Positions 11,147-23,148 of a stretch of 64,000 nt of DNA are shown here, one piece after another. The stretch covers positions 124,001-188,000 of the forward strand of contig NC_089422.1 of NCBI RefSeq assembly GCF_013426205.1, given 5' to 3'. The notes beneath the pieces were generated by a model. That model saw nothing but the letters and a program-made list of their open reading frames with translations. It did no database searches and had not been told where the DNA came from. How positions within the stretch are numbered: the stretch's first letter is position 1; every line of letters starts with the position of its first letter. The stretch comes from Metarhizium brunneum (lineage: Eukaryota; Ascomycota; Sordariomycetes; Hypocreales; Clavicipitaceae). The position numbers were made by a program, and so were the translations under genes.

Positions 11147-12983
11147 AGACTCGCAAACTATATTGTCAAGATCGTTGATCCATGTTGCCAGTGCAAGAGT
11201 AATTTCCATCACAGCCAATTCCGCATCAATACACTAGTCGGACGACCAAATGTGATGTCACAATAATTATATCACAATGGCATTCTTGCTTTATGCTGCT
11301 ACATCGGAGATGGCATTATTTTCAATCAGCCAACTAAAAGCCAGGTAGTGACCACCCGATGGTCATCGCCAATCGAACGTTAGATATAATCAAGGGTGAT
11401 GGTTGAATTCGAGCATACTAGCCATCTGAAGGACGCGCTTTCGGCGCAGAAGGACGTCCAATGAGTCCCTGCTTGCGCAATGTTTCGAGAGTAAAATACC
11501 CCACACTATCGAAAATTGAATTATGACATTTCTGGCGACAACTGCCGACTGTCGGGGGCTCATCTTGACGGAGGTCGCTCGCATGGTGAGTGACACCACT
11601 TATTGTGAAACGGGCACGATTCGTTGTCGTTGACTGGCTAAATTGAAACCTGCAATCATGCCCTTTCCGAAATTATTTTCGGTTTCCACGAGTAAGTATA
11701 GTTCCCAAGGAGCTGGTACGCGTGCGTATTTAATTTCCAGAGTCATGACTTGCTAGCTCACCACGTGTGCCATGACCTCAGGTTGACGGTTGATGTTGCA
11801 GTCATATTCCAAGCCAATCTCCAGGAAAAAGGCAGCCCATCCGGGTATCAGACACTGCATCATGAGAGGAAGTGCCAGAAGCACGTGGTTGGTCTAATTG
11901 GTAAATTGCCAACAGTAATCATAATGCGATGCTCCATAATACACACGCCCGCAGGGATGTGGTGAAAACATCAACCCTCTCGGCTATTGATTGGACTGTC
12001 TTCATGCTACCACTGGACCTACGTAGTCAGCCAAGTCACCGAAGTAACATTGAACAGGCTAGTTTCCCCTTGATGCCGCCAAGAATTCCTTCCAGTGGCC
12101 ACCGTCGACATCTAATGAGCTAACCCTGACCCTACAAAGCTATGAATAATCCAGAACGTAATCCAAAACGTACTTGGGCACACTGGCCGCCTCACTCGCG
12201 TCAGGTGTGCCACGAGTGGAACGTAGCACTAGCTTTTTTAACTTGGTAGCATATTAAAACTTCTATTACAGTATGTCTACGTAGTTTCAGACCCGCTTCA
12301 ATGTTAATAGTTTGGTTGATCAATAAACTTGCTACAAACTACAACTTGGCATCTTAGGCTTATGATCCTAGCAATATATATTACAGTATAGAACGGAAAC
12401 GTTCTTCCGGCACTCGAGAACTACAATTACTATTGCTCTTCAGGCCTACTCTGTTAAATGTAAATTATGGTAAACTTTCTCCTTGTTCCTAAACCCGTTT
12501 TCTTTTCTCTATCGAATGACTCTGAGCCTTTGGTCACTGATGCCATATCGCTTAGGCCAACTGCGAACAAGACTGGTGGTTACAGCCGGCCTTGGATAAC
12601 GTTTTGGACCTGGATGAAGTTGCCTCTTCTCAATATTTCCTGCGATGTATTGGAGCAGGCAGCGCATCCACGCTTTTAACTAAGGACCATCCCCTACAAG
12701 AGGTCCCTCTTGACTATAGTTGCAATGAGAATGGCAACCATGCGCCCCGAGCATCCTTTGCCGGCAGTACGTTTTCACATGTAGGGACTTCCAAGTTAGA
12801 ATTATTACTAAGTTTATTTCTTCTAAGTAAAAGAAAGCACTCATAATATTCGCGTGAAATATCGCTTTTTCGCCACCATCATGGACGATGGAAGGCTCCT
12901 GACTTCACATAGTCATGGCCAAGATATAAGTAATGATATTTTGTCGCGGTTTTTTGACGCTGTTGAGTTTTGTCGGGTTGTAA
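11147..12983. other. Gene-free AT-rich interval
   Basis: No gene is supported over this 1.8 kb stretch. From about 12240 to 12870 it is AT-rich and broken by stops, consistent with decayed repetitive DNA. It borders the hypothetical membrane gene that follows. Confidence 0.45.
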
Positions 12984-13802
12984 ATGAGTTGGGTCATGGT
13001 GCGCTGCTTCTTCCCGACTGTCTATTACATCTTATTGCTAATACTGTTCACAGGAACAGACCCGTTACCAGGCGCCATCAACCGGGCCAGTGTCTATACG
13101 CCTGATTGTACGGATTCGGCTCGAGGGCTTGAAAGTGAACGCACTCCCTTGTCAAGTCAATCACCTGCTACACCATCAACGGTTGCGCCGCTCACCGTCG
13201 CGTCTGAATCAATCTACAGCCTTCCACAGAACAGAATCACGGTGAATGATGCCCCTGCAATGTGGAAGGCATACAAATATTTGTTCGGTTGCTGCCAACA
13301 AACCATGTGCAAGATGATTGCCAAAATATGGATACAAACCCTCTCACCGAAGAAACAGGCGACCCATCCTTACCAAGGTGGCCAAGCGACAGCTCCAGCG
13401 TGGTGGCCGACAAACTGTCTAACAAAGAGTAAGAGAGTTCGTCACAGACAGCCCGATCATCTATACAAGCCAGGTGAGATGGGATTTCGTTCTCCCTTCT
13501 TGGCTTAACGGGGGGCTAATATTTACTACTCAGAACGCATTAACCTTCTTGCACATATTCTGCGACTGGTGGTTGAACCTAGCGCCAAACAACATATTGC
13601 GATCAGAAGTCTAGGCCTTGATGTAAAGAGATTAGAAGATATTACCAGTAGCAAGTTGCGGGATTTTCTAGAGAAACACGACATGAATGCGAGGAAGAGG
13701 CAGCGACTTGCGCAGCTATTCGAGCTTGCCCAGCAAGAGGCGAGGTTTAGGAATGGAGATATCGGTAGACATAAACCCATACAACCCATTTACGGCCAAT
13801 AG
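12984..13802 (+). CDS. Hypothetical protein with N-terminal hydrophobic segment
   Basis: I do not recognise this gene. Two exons (12984-13473 and 13534-13802) join across a 60-bp GT-AG intron with a CTAAT branch-like motif, giving an unbroken 252-aa protein. Residues about 5-22 are hydrophobic (a signal anchor or signal peptide), followed by a Ser/Thr/Pro-rich stretch. The C-terminal ~90 residues are a charged helical region rich in Arg, Leu and Glu (ITSSKLRDFLEKHDMNARK). The first 60 bp could instead be intronic, because TTCACAG at about 13053 looks like a 3' splice site; the true start may then lie upstream. It sits in AT-rich sequence some 420 bp before a solo LTR. Confidence 0.5.
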
Positions 13803-14218
13803 ATGTTGGAGCTAATCGAGGCTTAGGCACTGATACAGAGGTCTATATAGAGACAAATCACGTATAGCGGGCCAAGCTTCGGTGGCTGTGCCTCCTATCC
13901 CCAACTCCTGATGGCAAGTTGATTCTAGAACCCTCTATGGAAGGGTATTGAGAGGATATAGGGCACCAGTTGACCTTGACAATGTTACAGCGTGTAGGCT
14001 CCTTCTTTATTCCCCATTTTGGTAGTAAGCAGGATAGGGACTATTTAATTGATCAAATCGCTAGAGGCCTTTCACATCACGGTACGCCTAGTGGCAATCT
14101 TTCAACCGATGGTAGTGACTCACAGTCCGACAACGACTTTCAAGATCTGGCCTCTTGAAAAACCAAGAACCTCTAATACCTTCAAGTTTCTCATTAAATT
14201 ACATCTTAAACCTAGTCT
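13803..14218. other. Gene-free interval with one short open frame
   Basis: A 62-codon frame at 13970-14158 (Ser/Asp-rich end) is the only open stretch. It lacks recognisable features and could be a remnant exon of the neighbouring hypothetical gene. I do not call it a gene. Confidence 0.35.
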
Positions 14219-14223
14219 TCTAA

Positions 14224-14418
14224 TGTGACAAGGGCTCGAAGAGGGAGTGGAGCAATAGCTCAATTCAACTAATAACAGTGTTTGGTATCAAAGGTCGTTG
14301 GCTTTCCTCAAGGCCTTTGAGGGACCGAAGACGTCTATTTATACAAGAAGTCGGTGAGGGACTTTGCCCTAGGTCTCATGATCGTAGCCCTTGTGTAACC
14401 AGCCATTTCCGTGTAACA
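14224..14418 (+). mobile_element. Solo LTR, copy 1 of 4
   Basis: This is a 195-bp element starting TGTGACAAGGGC and ending CCGTGTAACA, flanked by a perfect 5-bp direct duplication TCTAA (14219-14223 and 14419-14423). TG...CA ends plus a 5-bp target-site duplication are the hallmark of an LTR left after recombination between the two LTRs of a retrotransposon. It is clearly related to the copies at 23809, 27392 and 36438, sharing the TATCAAAGG, TATTTATACAAGAAGTCGG and TTGTGTAACC blocks. Confidence 0.9.
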
Positions 14419-14423
14419 TCTAA

Positions 14424-15237
14424 GCTCGGTACCCTGGCCCTCGTCGCAGGTGTTGACCGGGCCTTGAGGAGAAGCTATCCTGGCAAGTATCTCCCAACCT
14501 CATATGCATCTATGCAGAAACATTGCCAGCCGCTGCTCAATGCCCGGAAAGACAACGTCGAAAGTGATATATTTTTGTGGTCGGGATGTACGAATAAGAC
14601 TAGAAAATGTCGCACAAAGGCTTTGCCTACGGTGTATCCCCATCTCTGTCATCGCCACGGATACTATTGCTCCCGATAAACCACTTACAACCAAAAGACG
14701 CTGCAAAATTGAGTTAGCTGGCTTGTGACGTTGGAATAAGCAATGCTCTGTCAGAAATCACGTGATAATATACTACCTACCGAGGTGTATTTGCCAATCC
14801 AACAGAGTCTAGACCTAATTATGAGTAGTCGGTGATTTGCGCAGAGGTGCGGAAGCTTCGGATGCGGCTACGCCGGAAGGAATTGTAGTTTGATCCTTTT
14901 GGCCAATCCCGCCCCGACAAGGTCTTGGCAAAACATTATGAATTGGAAATGATGATTCATTTTATCTCATGTGATTCTTGGAAACAAGTCCGAGAGTCCC
15001 GTGCGGTAGGACGGTAGGCTCACGATGTGGTCATATGCTGCTTAACTAGCGCTTATGATAGCGATGCTACGGGCCAATATATAGACTACACGACCGTTCG
15101 ATGCTACCATTACCTCGTTTCTAGAAACTCAAGTAAAAAACTGTCGAATTTCCTTGCCTATTGATCACTCTTTTGAGTAGGAATACTCTTGAACGAAAAC
15201 TTGTGTATTGATATTTGCATTGAGCCCAGTTCGAAAT
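14424..15237. other. Gene-free interval upstream of the MARVEL-like gene
   Basis: No gene is supported. The 3' part is presumably the promoter of the membrane-protein gene that starts at 15238. Confidence 0.4.
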
Positions 15238-15861
15238 ATGCCGCCAAACAACGCCTTGTACGTACTTGTTAAAGCTAGCCACTTCATGGTCTTTGCATCT
15301 GCTACAATTGTGACCGGCATACTTGGCTGGTTCCTACACCGCACATCTGCGCAGAATACTCATGTCATATTTCAAGAAACTGTGGTAAGCATTGGAAGCT
15401 TCGCAGCTTGTTTTTTTTTTAAGGTTTCGCTAACAAGCCTAAACACAGGCTGCCGTGACCGTTCCGGCTTATCTAGGTCACCTTGTCTTTGCCCAGGTTG
15501 ATTCTTATTACGAGCAGAGTTTGATGGTCGGTTTGGCCTTTTCCTACTTGTGGCTCACGTCCTTTATTTTTGCGGCCCAAGATTGGACAGGCGGCCGATG
15601 TGCCAGCGCCTTCCCCAGAGGCAGTAGCTGTAGTCAAAAGAAGGCTGTCGTTGCGTTTGACTTTCTTGCTTTGTAAGTCGACTGATTTATTACTGTGTAC
15701 AAGACGAGTGGCTAATATGTTTGTGTAGCTTCTTCCTTGTCTTTGGCATGCTTATCAAAGGCTACTTGAAATATACGCAAAACAAGAAGAATAGAACACA
15801 AAGACGGGAATATACAGACGGGGTTATAAGTACAAGCGAGAATGCCATGAGGAGTGCGTAG
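15238..15861 (+). CDS. MARVEL-like four-helix membrane protein
   Basis: Three exons (15238-15384, 15449-15672, 15729-15861) with GT-AG introns give 167 aa. Four hydrophobic helices are visible, at about residues 8-32, 48-66, 75-92 and 115-135. Between helices 3 and 4 lies the loop AAQDWTGGRC...GSSC, the pattern seen in fungal MARVEL-domain proteins, followed by a K/AVxAFDFLAFFF helix. The tail is cytosolic, basic and Ser-rich. MARVEL proteins act in membrane apposition and vesicle trafficking, but the role of this one is unknown. Each exon alone is short; phase continuity and the shared helix layout support the spliced model. Confidence 0.75.
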
Positions 15862-16607
15862 GAGCAGTTTAGTATATATCATCATATAAAATAAAAGACA
15901 AAAACTCACATTGCCTTCCAGAATAAAGTAACGCTCGAGATTTCATCTAGAGCAGGCTCAAAAGGCGCCGGCGTAGGCTTTGTTACCAGTTTCGCAATGT
16001 CTATAACATGACCAACAGCTTTGAAGGTACGTGTTATACATTGCATCTTCTTTTAGCAATTCAACCCCCTTTACGTGTAGACACTTGACTGGAAAGGGGA
16101 TCAAAGCACCCGGGATTCAGACAAGTAGATAAACCGCGTCCATATCTTAATTATTAACACTAAAATTTCCGCTTAATCCAAATGAAGTTTGCTTGCCTAA
16201 CAGGGGAAAACAGTTATATTATGGCAGGGGTTCCCAGCTCAAGGCGCTGTGATTTGCTAGCAACAGCAAAGAGGTTGTTGCTAAAGCCTGTGTAAGCGCT
16301 ACGAGGGTTTCTAATCACAGGTTCTCCTGGTACAAAAAGGAAATACTTTGGAGCCGCCAAACCCTAGATACTATATTCTAACTTGACGTGTGGTGGATAG
16401 TTTAACACTCACGTTTTTTCCAAGCATCTCATCCTGGTTAAACTGATCTTAGATATTTCCCTATAAAGATAGGCAACACAGTTGAATATTTACAAACTTC
16501 TTGCAATATTTACATGGAAAAAGCCACAAATGTGCGACACTGCAACAACACAACTGCACGCCTGTGCCGTGATTTTTCAAGTGTAGGAATCAGCCCTTGC
16601 CAACATA
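15862..16607. other. Gene-free AT-rich interval
   Basis: I see nothing beyond convergent 3' flanks of the MARVEL-like and chitinase genes. Confidence 0.45.
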
Positions 16608-18046
16608 CTATTGGCAAGAAGACCACCACTGTCCGCCGTAGACGCACTTGTAAGGGGGCTGGCATTGCGTAGGTCCCGTATAGCCTTCGCCACCGCACTG
16701 ACCCCACTGAGGTACGAGAGTTCCTGTGGGAGCAGGACTGGTAGTAGATGACGTTGTTGTGGTTGTTGTGGTTGTTGCAGTGGTGGTGGTAGTAGTAGTG
16801 GTGCCGCCAGGAGGGAGAGTAGTAGTAGGGCCGTTGGATATGTCGGAGACGATTTCGCCAAGGAACGCGCTGTTAGAGTATAGTTGAGACATATCCCACA
16901 TCATGGCACCACCAAAATTGCTATACTTTTGAGACCAGTTGATGGCGGCCTTGAGTTTAGAGCCGCTCGTGTAACCGCCGCCTGCGCCGGGAGCAGCTGG
17001 GACGCCAATGAGAAGCTTGATATTCTTGTTGGGGCTCGTCGTCTTGGCCCAGTTATCCCAAACGTCAAAATTGAATGCATTTTGAGTGGTTGAGCCTTCC
17101 TGGAAGTTGGACACGCCGCACCAGTTGTTATAAAACTGAATCATGATGAAGTCAAACGACACGGCATTGAGGGCCGCACCAACAGCGGCATCCGGGAAGA
17201 CACATTGGGGAGCGGCGGTGAGGTAGAACTTTTTACCGCCTGCTGCATCCATGAGACTGCGAAGCTTCTGACCAAAGGCGGGTAAATTATTCGCGCTGGC
17301 TTCAAAGTCAAAGTCGAAGCCATCGACAACGGCGGACCCAAACGGCCTGTCAATCGCTTTGCCCGAGGGTACGGGGCCAAACATGTCCCAAACATTCTGA
17401 GCGGCTGCTTGGGCAGCGCTTACGCTGCTCCATCCACCTTGGCCATAGGTCGCGCCGCCAAGAGAGAGAATGATGGTTTTGCCATTGGTCGCCTGGCAAG
17501 ACTTGATGTCCGCTCTTCAAAGGGTAAGCGTACTGATACACGGGGCCGGAGAGTCTGTAGGACTTACTCAATCTGGGGACAGCTGAGGAGGTTGGAATTG
17601 CTGGGAAAGGCGGTGCAATTATCACCAGCGTTGGCGAAATTGGTGATGGGGGGACTGATGCCGTTCATAAAGGCGACGGGGATGATCTGCAGATGTAAGC
17701 ATGGATATGAATTTGTTCTCAATCGCAATCATCTCACGTCAATGTCGGTGTCTAGTGAAAGCAAAGTTAGCATTTGCTCCAAGTCAAGCAGCTCTGGTTT
17801 GGTATTCCTTACTGGAGCAGTAATAACCCAGGCGCTGTTGGGCAAGCGGGCCACTGCCTTGATTGTACGAATTTTGGCCTGGTTACAGGTTAGACATAGC
17901 CAGGTATAAATTGATCAGACGTCGAAACACTTGCCCCAGTAAACGGCCACATTCTTGCCCGATCCAGAGTTGAAACCAGCGAGGGTTGCCGGCAACAGGG
18001 CCAGTATGCTGGCGATAGACGGCCACGTCTGGACGGGAAACGTCAT
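16608..18046 (-). CDS. Secreted GH18 class III chitinase with C-terminal CBM1
   Basis: Five exons on the minus strand (18046-17935, 17878-17813, 17751-17738, 17686-17568, 17514-16608) give 405 aa. A signal peptide (about 1-23) is followed by the GH18 barrel with NVAVYWGQN, a SLGG motif, and the catalytic DGFDFDFE at about 168-175, where Glu175 is the proton donor. A Thr-rich linker (about 330-365) leads to a fungal cellulose-binding module (CBM1) with WGQCGGEGYTGP and the closing Cys. The enzyme hydrolyses chitin outside the cell; the CBM1 suggests binding to crystalline chitin or cellulose. Two splice oddities stand out. The first intron uses a GC donor (GCAAGT), which is the only choice that keeps the conserved WGQNSYNQG in frame. 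Exon 3 is only 14 nt. The short class III barrel distinguishes it from ChiA/ech42-type chitinases. Confidence 0.93.
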
Positions 18047-20642
18047 GGTCGAGATTTGCTTTCGCTTAATCCGTTTTGTACAATCCAGAACAGTTAAAAA
18101 GCAGGACAGGGTATTGAACTAGTCCAAGACCACTGGGCAACGGAGTAAACAAGAGAGAATAGGATCGGCTAGTTTGACCACTCCCCTTCTCATCGATGAA
18201 GGGTAAAGAGACGCACCTATATATCTTGACCGAAGGCTTGCGAATGACCAAGATGGTACATGTCCTTTGATGGATTAGAAGCCACTTATCCACTTTGGGA
18301 ATCACGATATTCTGGGAAGGTGTATGTGACGTTGGACGCTTCCATCAGGATATGCATCTGGTCGCATACCCCAGGTGATGGTGCCACGTGAGGAGTGCTG
18401 TTGGTCAGGGCAAGCAATGTTACTTGCTGCCTCCCAGTGCACATGGTGGTGAGCGCGGCTCCGGCATAACCATGCGATTGACGCCTGCGTAGGATTGTGC
18501 ATTTGGGGGTACCATGTTTTAGAAGGAATGTGCAATGTGTGGCCGTTCACGCGACAGACTACGTTGTGCCGGGACGGCAAATTGATCCTTGTTGGCAACA
18601 ATGGTCAACTCTGGCAGCTCGTGGTCAATTGGATTGGTTTGCTGCTTTACCTAAATTTGTCGACACATGAAGATATCCATGTGTTGAGCAACAGAGCCCA
18701 GAAAGAGGCAGCACAAGGCTGTAGGAAGAACCGAGGCCGAAGAAGAGCTTCATGTTGATTGACTCCACACGTTTGGTCACTTGGTATTCATCCAGCTGAG
18801 AATGACCAGCCACGCGACGGCGCGAGCATGACTCTGCAGTACGTACTTACACTGCTACTCCCCGGTCGGGTTTTGGCGCAGGCATTCCACAATGTAAAAA
18901 TAACCCGAGACTTGACGGAGTTTGTAACATAACATGCACATTGGCGGGAGTGGGAAAAGAATAAAACCTGCGGCGCCGTGTCTAGGGATGGTTGAGACAT
19001 CCGCACCAGTTTGGATCAATATACTCCGTACTCTTACTGCGCCCGCCTCGCTGTAAATAAACAACACGCAGCTTTGCTCGCCCCATGTCGCGTGCGCGCC
19101 TGGCATAATGGACCGAGGGAGGAGACGCAAAGAAGGGTGCCTCGTCTTCCATGTGCCTTGTCCTGCATCGTGGCTTGCACCAGCGCGCAAGCAACACATG
19201 ACTGACCTGCGCAGAATTTGCTTGCATTGCACAACAAGGTCGCACCGGTTCCCATATCCTACGCCTCAACATGATTTGTGCAACTTGGGCAAATACCCCC
19301 TATCAGGCATCCTGTTGACCCGTCCATCCTGTCTCTTCCTTCTCCCCGGGAGTTGTCCAATAGGCGATTGTGAGGCTTGACGGATTTCAACACCCATGAC
19401 GGCAGACAATGGCTGTCAAGTGTGCCCACGGCCGAATGCTACTGTAACTGCTGCCCACGAGCTCCATTGCGTCCCAGTGCCTCAAGAAGTTTCTTACCCC
19501 AAACTCAACCCCAAACTCCCCCACACTGCCGGGCGCAGCCATGGTCCGTTCCATTGGGATTTGACTCGACATCCCCTGTCCTCTCACGGCAATGGCGGGG
19601 AGTCCGGGGACAAGTGTAGCACATGGCTTGTACCGAGTACGCCTTCAAAGGACCAGACCAGACTCGTTCCTGACATGGAATAACTCCGCAAGCCCTTTCG
19701 GATGGTCCCACCACTCTTTTCCAGCGCCACCTGCTTACTTGGGAAGGTTGATAGAACGAGTTTCTCCTAATTCGGCTTTGCATCTTTCTCCTATTGCCCT
19801 GTTGGTAACGTTACTTCTTGTTCTTGAAACTTGACACGGTTAAACGCTTCATCTCTTCCCGTAGCAAGGACAAGTTCCCACATGCCGTAATAATACCAGC
19901 AATCTGGCGTGTCCCCGGGACCAACGTAGTTGGCGTTTTTATTGCCCAGTCTAGTTTGCAAATTGGCATATATAGTCCTATAGGGTAAAGTTGAAGGCAA
20001 GGCAAGGGAAGAATTTGTGTCATCGTGGGCAAAGTGTGAGGGTAAGACTGGGCGCATGGTTCCTGGTGTTATTCAACCGTGTAAAATGTTCATTTTCAGG
20101 TCAAAGATAAATACCTCACGCATTGCAAACTATTGCATATCATGTCATCTTTATCGAGACGTAATTGTAATGAAATTTCCAAGTCATTATGCCTCTGCTT
20201 CACTTGGACTGAATCTCAAAGACTTGAGCTGTGTAGAGAGTCGCAATTATGCCTCGGGGGAAGAAATATGTGCTGTCAAGGCTACAACTTGAGAGAAAGG
20301 TTAAGACGATTTGGATATCTTGGTTTACATACTTTTGAGGGTGGGTGAGGGAGATGAAGTTCCTGGCACGGTTCCTCGGGAGACTAGGCGCAGATCTATC
20401 AGATATAAATACTGAAAAGTAAGCTTTTCCTGTTATTCCTTCTCCATTCCAGGTTCGTACAAAACTCCATTGCCCTGAGTGTAGACGTGACCAAACAAGC
20501 AAGTGCAGATTATCTGGATCTGCAAGTTGTACTGAATAGAGTTTCAAGGACGAAAAGAAAAGAAGCAAGATGGCTCTTTACAGCCAACTTGATTCCGTAT
20601 TTTCCCCCACAAGCACGCGCGAGGCAGCACAGGTAGGCCACC
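18047..20642. other. Gene-free 2.6 kb interval
   Basis: The 5' end is the chitinase promoter, with a TATATAG-like element near 18216-18223 on the minus strand. The rest has only short, overlapping open frames on both strands with no domain, signal peptide or splice continuity. One TACTCCGTA motif lies at 19022-19030. Confidence 0.5.
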
Positions 20643-21541
20643 CTACGTCCGGATCTTCTTGAAATCCCTCGTAATATCCGCAATAGCCGTCTCGACCGGC
20701 AATCTCTCCATGGAGCTTGCGCCGTAGAAGCCATGAATCCCTGTGGTACGGCTCAAAACATACTGCGCGTCGTCTGGACTAGCAATTGGTCCCCCATGGC
20801 ACAAGACTATAACGTCGGGGTTAATAGCAACGGCCGCATCACGAATCTCTTGAATCAGAGTTACACATTCATCCATGGTCTTGCCCGAGGTGGCGCCGAT
20901 TGAGCCACTCGTTGTCAAGCCCATATGGGCGACCAATACATCGGCTCCCGCGCGCGTCATCTTTTCACTTTCTCGCGGGTTAAAGACGTAGGGAGTCGTG
21001 AGTAGGCCCATTTTGTGAGCCATGGCAATCATGTCGACTTCCAGGTCGTACGACATGCCCGTCTCCTCCAGATTGGCGCGAAACTGGCCGTCGATGAGTC
21101 CCACGGTGGGAAAATTCTGGACACCTGAAAAGCCCATGTCGTGCAACTGTTTTAAAAAGAAGGCCATGTTTCTCAGCGGGTCTGTACCACAAACACCGGC
21201 GATGACGGGGGTAGATTTGACGATTGGCAGCACTTCATTGGCCTAGTGGTTGTTCTGTTAGAAACGGACAGTTTCCGGGGAGCCTCAAGATTCGCTGGGC
21301 GTCTTACCATGTCGAGGACGACGTCGTTTGCATTTCCGTACGGCATGAGGCCGGCCAAGGATCCCCGGCCGGCCATTCTGAAACGGCCGCTATTGTATAT
21401 AATGATCAAGTCGCCGCCTCCTGCTTCGATGAACTTTGCTGAGAGTCCAATGCCGGCTCCCGCGCCTACTATGGGCTTGCCTTGCTGTATTTGTGACTGA
21501 AGACGGGCCAGGATCTCCCTTCTGCTTGTGGGTGGCGGCAT
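20643..21541 (-). CDS. TIM-barrel protein, PEP-hydrolase-like (Tm-1 C-terminal half)
   Basis: Two exons (21541-21308, 21242-20643) with a 65-bp GT-AG intron give 277 aa. The sequence matches the TIM-barrel family annotated as phosphoenolpyruvate hydrolase-like: an opening [22 protein letters not shown] strand-loop-helix, then [38 protein letters not shown] and IVLCHGGPI. In plants this domain is the C-terminal half of Tm-1-like proteins, fused to the ATP-binding domain encoded here by the divergent neighbour at 21901. No signal peptide is seen, so it is probably cytosolic. The reaction is not established for the fungal proteins. Confidence 0.88.
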
Positions 21542-21900
21542 TTTGACGGCGTGAGATTACACCAGACGAACTGGCTTGGTGAAGTTGCGTGCGGTGTGTC
21601 GGCTATTTTAGCAGGAAGAATGGGTTGAATGAATGTATAAAATTGAAGCTCCAAATGAGTCCTCTACTCTTGAGATGCCTCCAGCTCGCCATGATGTCAA
21701 TATCGACACATTGACAACTCGTGGGCAGACCGGATACGCCGGTCCCCCGCATTTTGTGGGGCAGTTGCGATTGATCTGTTTGAAGCTCTTTGCCAAATTG
21801 CCACAATGAGAGTTGATGCGACTGCGTGTGAGAGCCACCGAGTTGCCCACGAGCAAAGCCAACATTTCGGAGAATAAAACCGACGGCTTCAACCGACAGG
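21542..21900. promoter_or_regulatory. Bidirectional promoter of the Tm-1-like pair
   Basis: Only 359 bp separate the two start codons of the divergent genes, so the pair probably shares control elements. I see no clear TATA box. Confidence 0.5.
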
Positions 21901-23148
21901 ATGGCGGTGACCGTTGCCATTGTCGGGACTTGTGACACCAAGTTGGCCGAGCTGCTGTTTCTTCGCGACGAGATTGGTAAACATCCCGAGGTCAAGACCC
22001 TCCTTATAGACGTCGGTCGCAAGCCCGTCGCCCACGATGCCGTCGACGTCTGCGTATCAGACATGCTGCTCAAGCACGCGGGAGGGGCCGAGGACACTGA
22101 GCGAACACGCGGGCAATTTATTGAAACGGTATCCGACTGCACAACCAAGTTGATACGGGACATGTTCACCAAGGGCTCCATCGATGGCGTCATCTCGGCA
22201 GGAGGATCTGGCGGCACCGCCTTGGCTTCGGCCGTGATGCGCCAAGCGCTTCCCATCGGATTCCCCAAGTTCATCGTGTCGACGATTGCCAGCGGCGATA
22301 CAGGTCCCATCATCGGCGAGACCGACATCACCTTGATGTACTCTGTCGTCGATGTTGCTGGTCTGAATCAAGTACTCCGCGACATTTTGGCCAATGCCGC
22401 CGCCGCCATCGCTGGAGCCGCGTCTTCGTACTCGATGCGAAGAGAGCAGCGACCACGGGAATCGCCCGCCAAGAAGCGAGTCGCCATCACCATGTTTGGG
22501 GTCACGACGCCGGGGGTAGATGCCATAAGAAGGTTTTTGGAATCCCGCTTTCCGATTGAAACGTACGTCTTTCACGCGACGGGCCACGGGGGGAGGGCCA
22601 TGGAGCGCCTCATTCGCAATGGCCAAATAGATGCCGTGATTGATCTCACAACTACCGAGATTTGCGATTTCATCATGGGAGGGCAAATGTCTGCTGGAGA
22701 CGAGAGGCTTGACGCCGCCATAGAAGCGGGAATTCCCAACATCGTATCACTCGGCGCCTTGGACATGGCCAACTTTGGCCCAAAGGCATCCGTGCCGGCC
22801 AAATACCAGCATCGAAGGCAGGTAGAGCACAACCCCATCGTGACGCTTGTTCGATCATCCGAGAGCGACTGCAGGTCCATTGCAGAGTTTATTTGCGACA
22901 AGTTGAAAGCGTCAAAAAACACCGCCTTGACCCAGGTTTGGATTCCTAAAGGTGGTGTGAGCATGCTGGCTGTTCCCGGCGGCCCCTTTTACGATGAAGC
23001 CGCAGACGCTGCCCTGTTTGACACCATCAAGGCCAATTTAGCGCAGACGGGAATCAAGGTGGTGGAGGAGCCGGGACATGTTAATGATTTGCAATTCGCG
23101 ACACATGTGGCCGAGGCTCTCGTAGAGATGATGCAATTAGCTCATTAA
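21901..23148 (+). CDS. Tm-1-like ATP-binding protein (UPF0261)
   Basis: This is a single-exon gene of 415 aa. It matches the Tm-1-like ATP-binding / UPF0261 family. The N-terminal Rossmann-like domain begins IVGTCDTK; SAGGSGGTALA lies at about 100; STIASGDTGPIIGETDITLMYS at about 127-150 is the most conserved block; the second domain contains FGVTTPGVDAIR and FHATGHGGRAME. The C-terminus carries IPKGGVSML and GGPFYDEAAD. Plant Tm-1 fuses this domain to a TIM barrel, and bacteria often encode the two side by side; here they are divergent neighbours. ATP binding is known for the family, while the metabolic role is not established. No secretion signal is seen. Confidence 0.9.
   Translation: MAVTVAIVGTCDTKLAELLFLRDEIGKHPEVKTLLIDVGRKPVAHDAVDVCVSDMLLKHAGGAEDTERTRGQFIETVSDCTTKLIRDMFTKGSIDGVISAGGSGGTALASAVMRQALPIGFPKFIVSTIASGDTGPIIGETDITLMYSVVDVAGLNQVLRDILANAAAAIAGAASSYSMRREQRPRESPAKKRVAITMFGVTTPGVDAIRRFLESRFPIETYVFHATGHGGRAMERLIRNGQIDAVIDLTTTEICDFIMGGQMSAGDERLDAAIEAGIPNIVSLGALDMANFGPKASVPAKYQHRRQVEHNPIVTLVRSSESDCRSIAEFICDKLKASKNTALTQVWIPKGGVSMLAVPGGPFYDEAADAALFDTIKANLAQTGIKVVEEPGHVNDLQFATHVAEALVEMMQLAH

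Noticed and set aside
13970..14158. 62-codon frame before the first solo LTR
   Set aside because: No homology, signal or splice partner could be shown.
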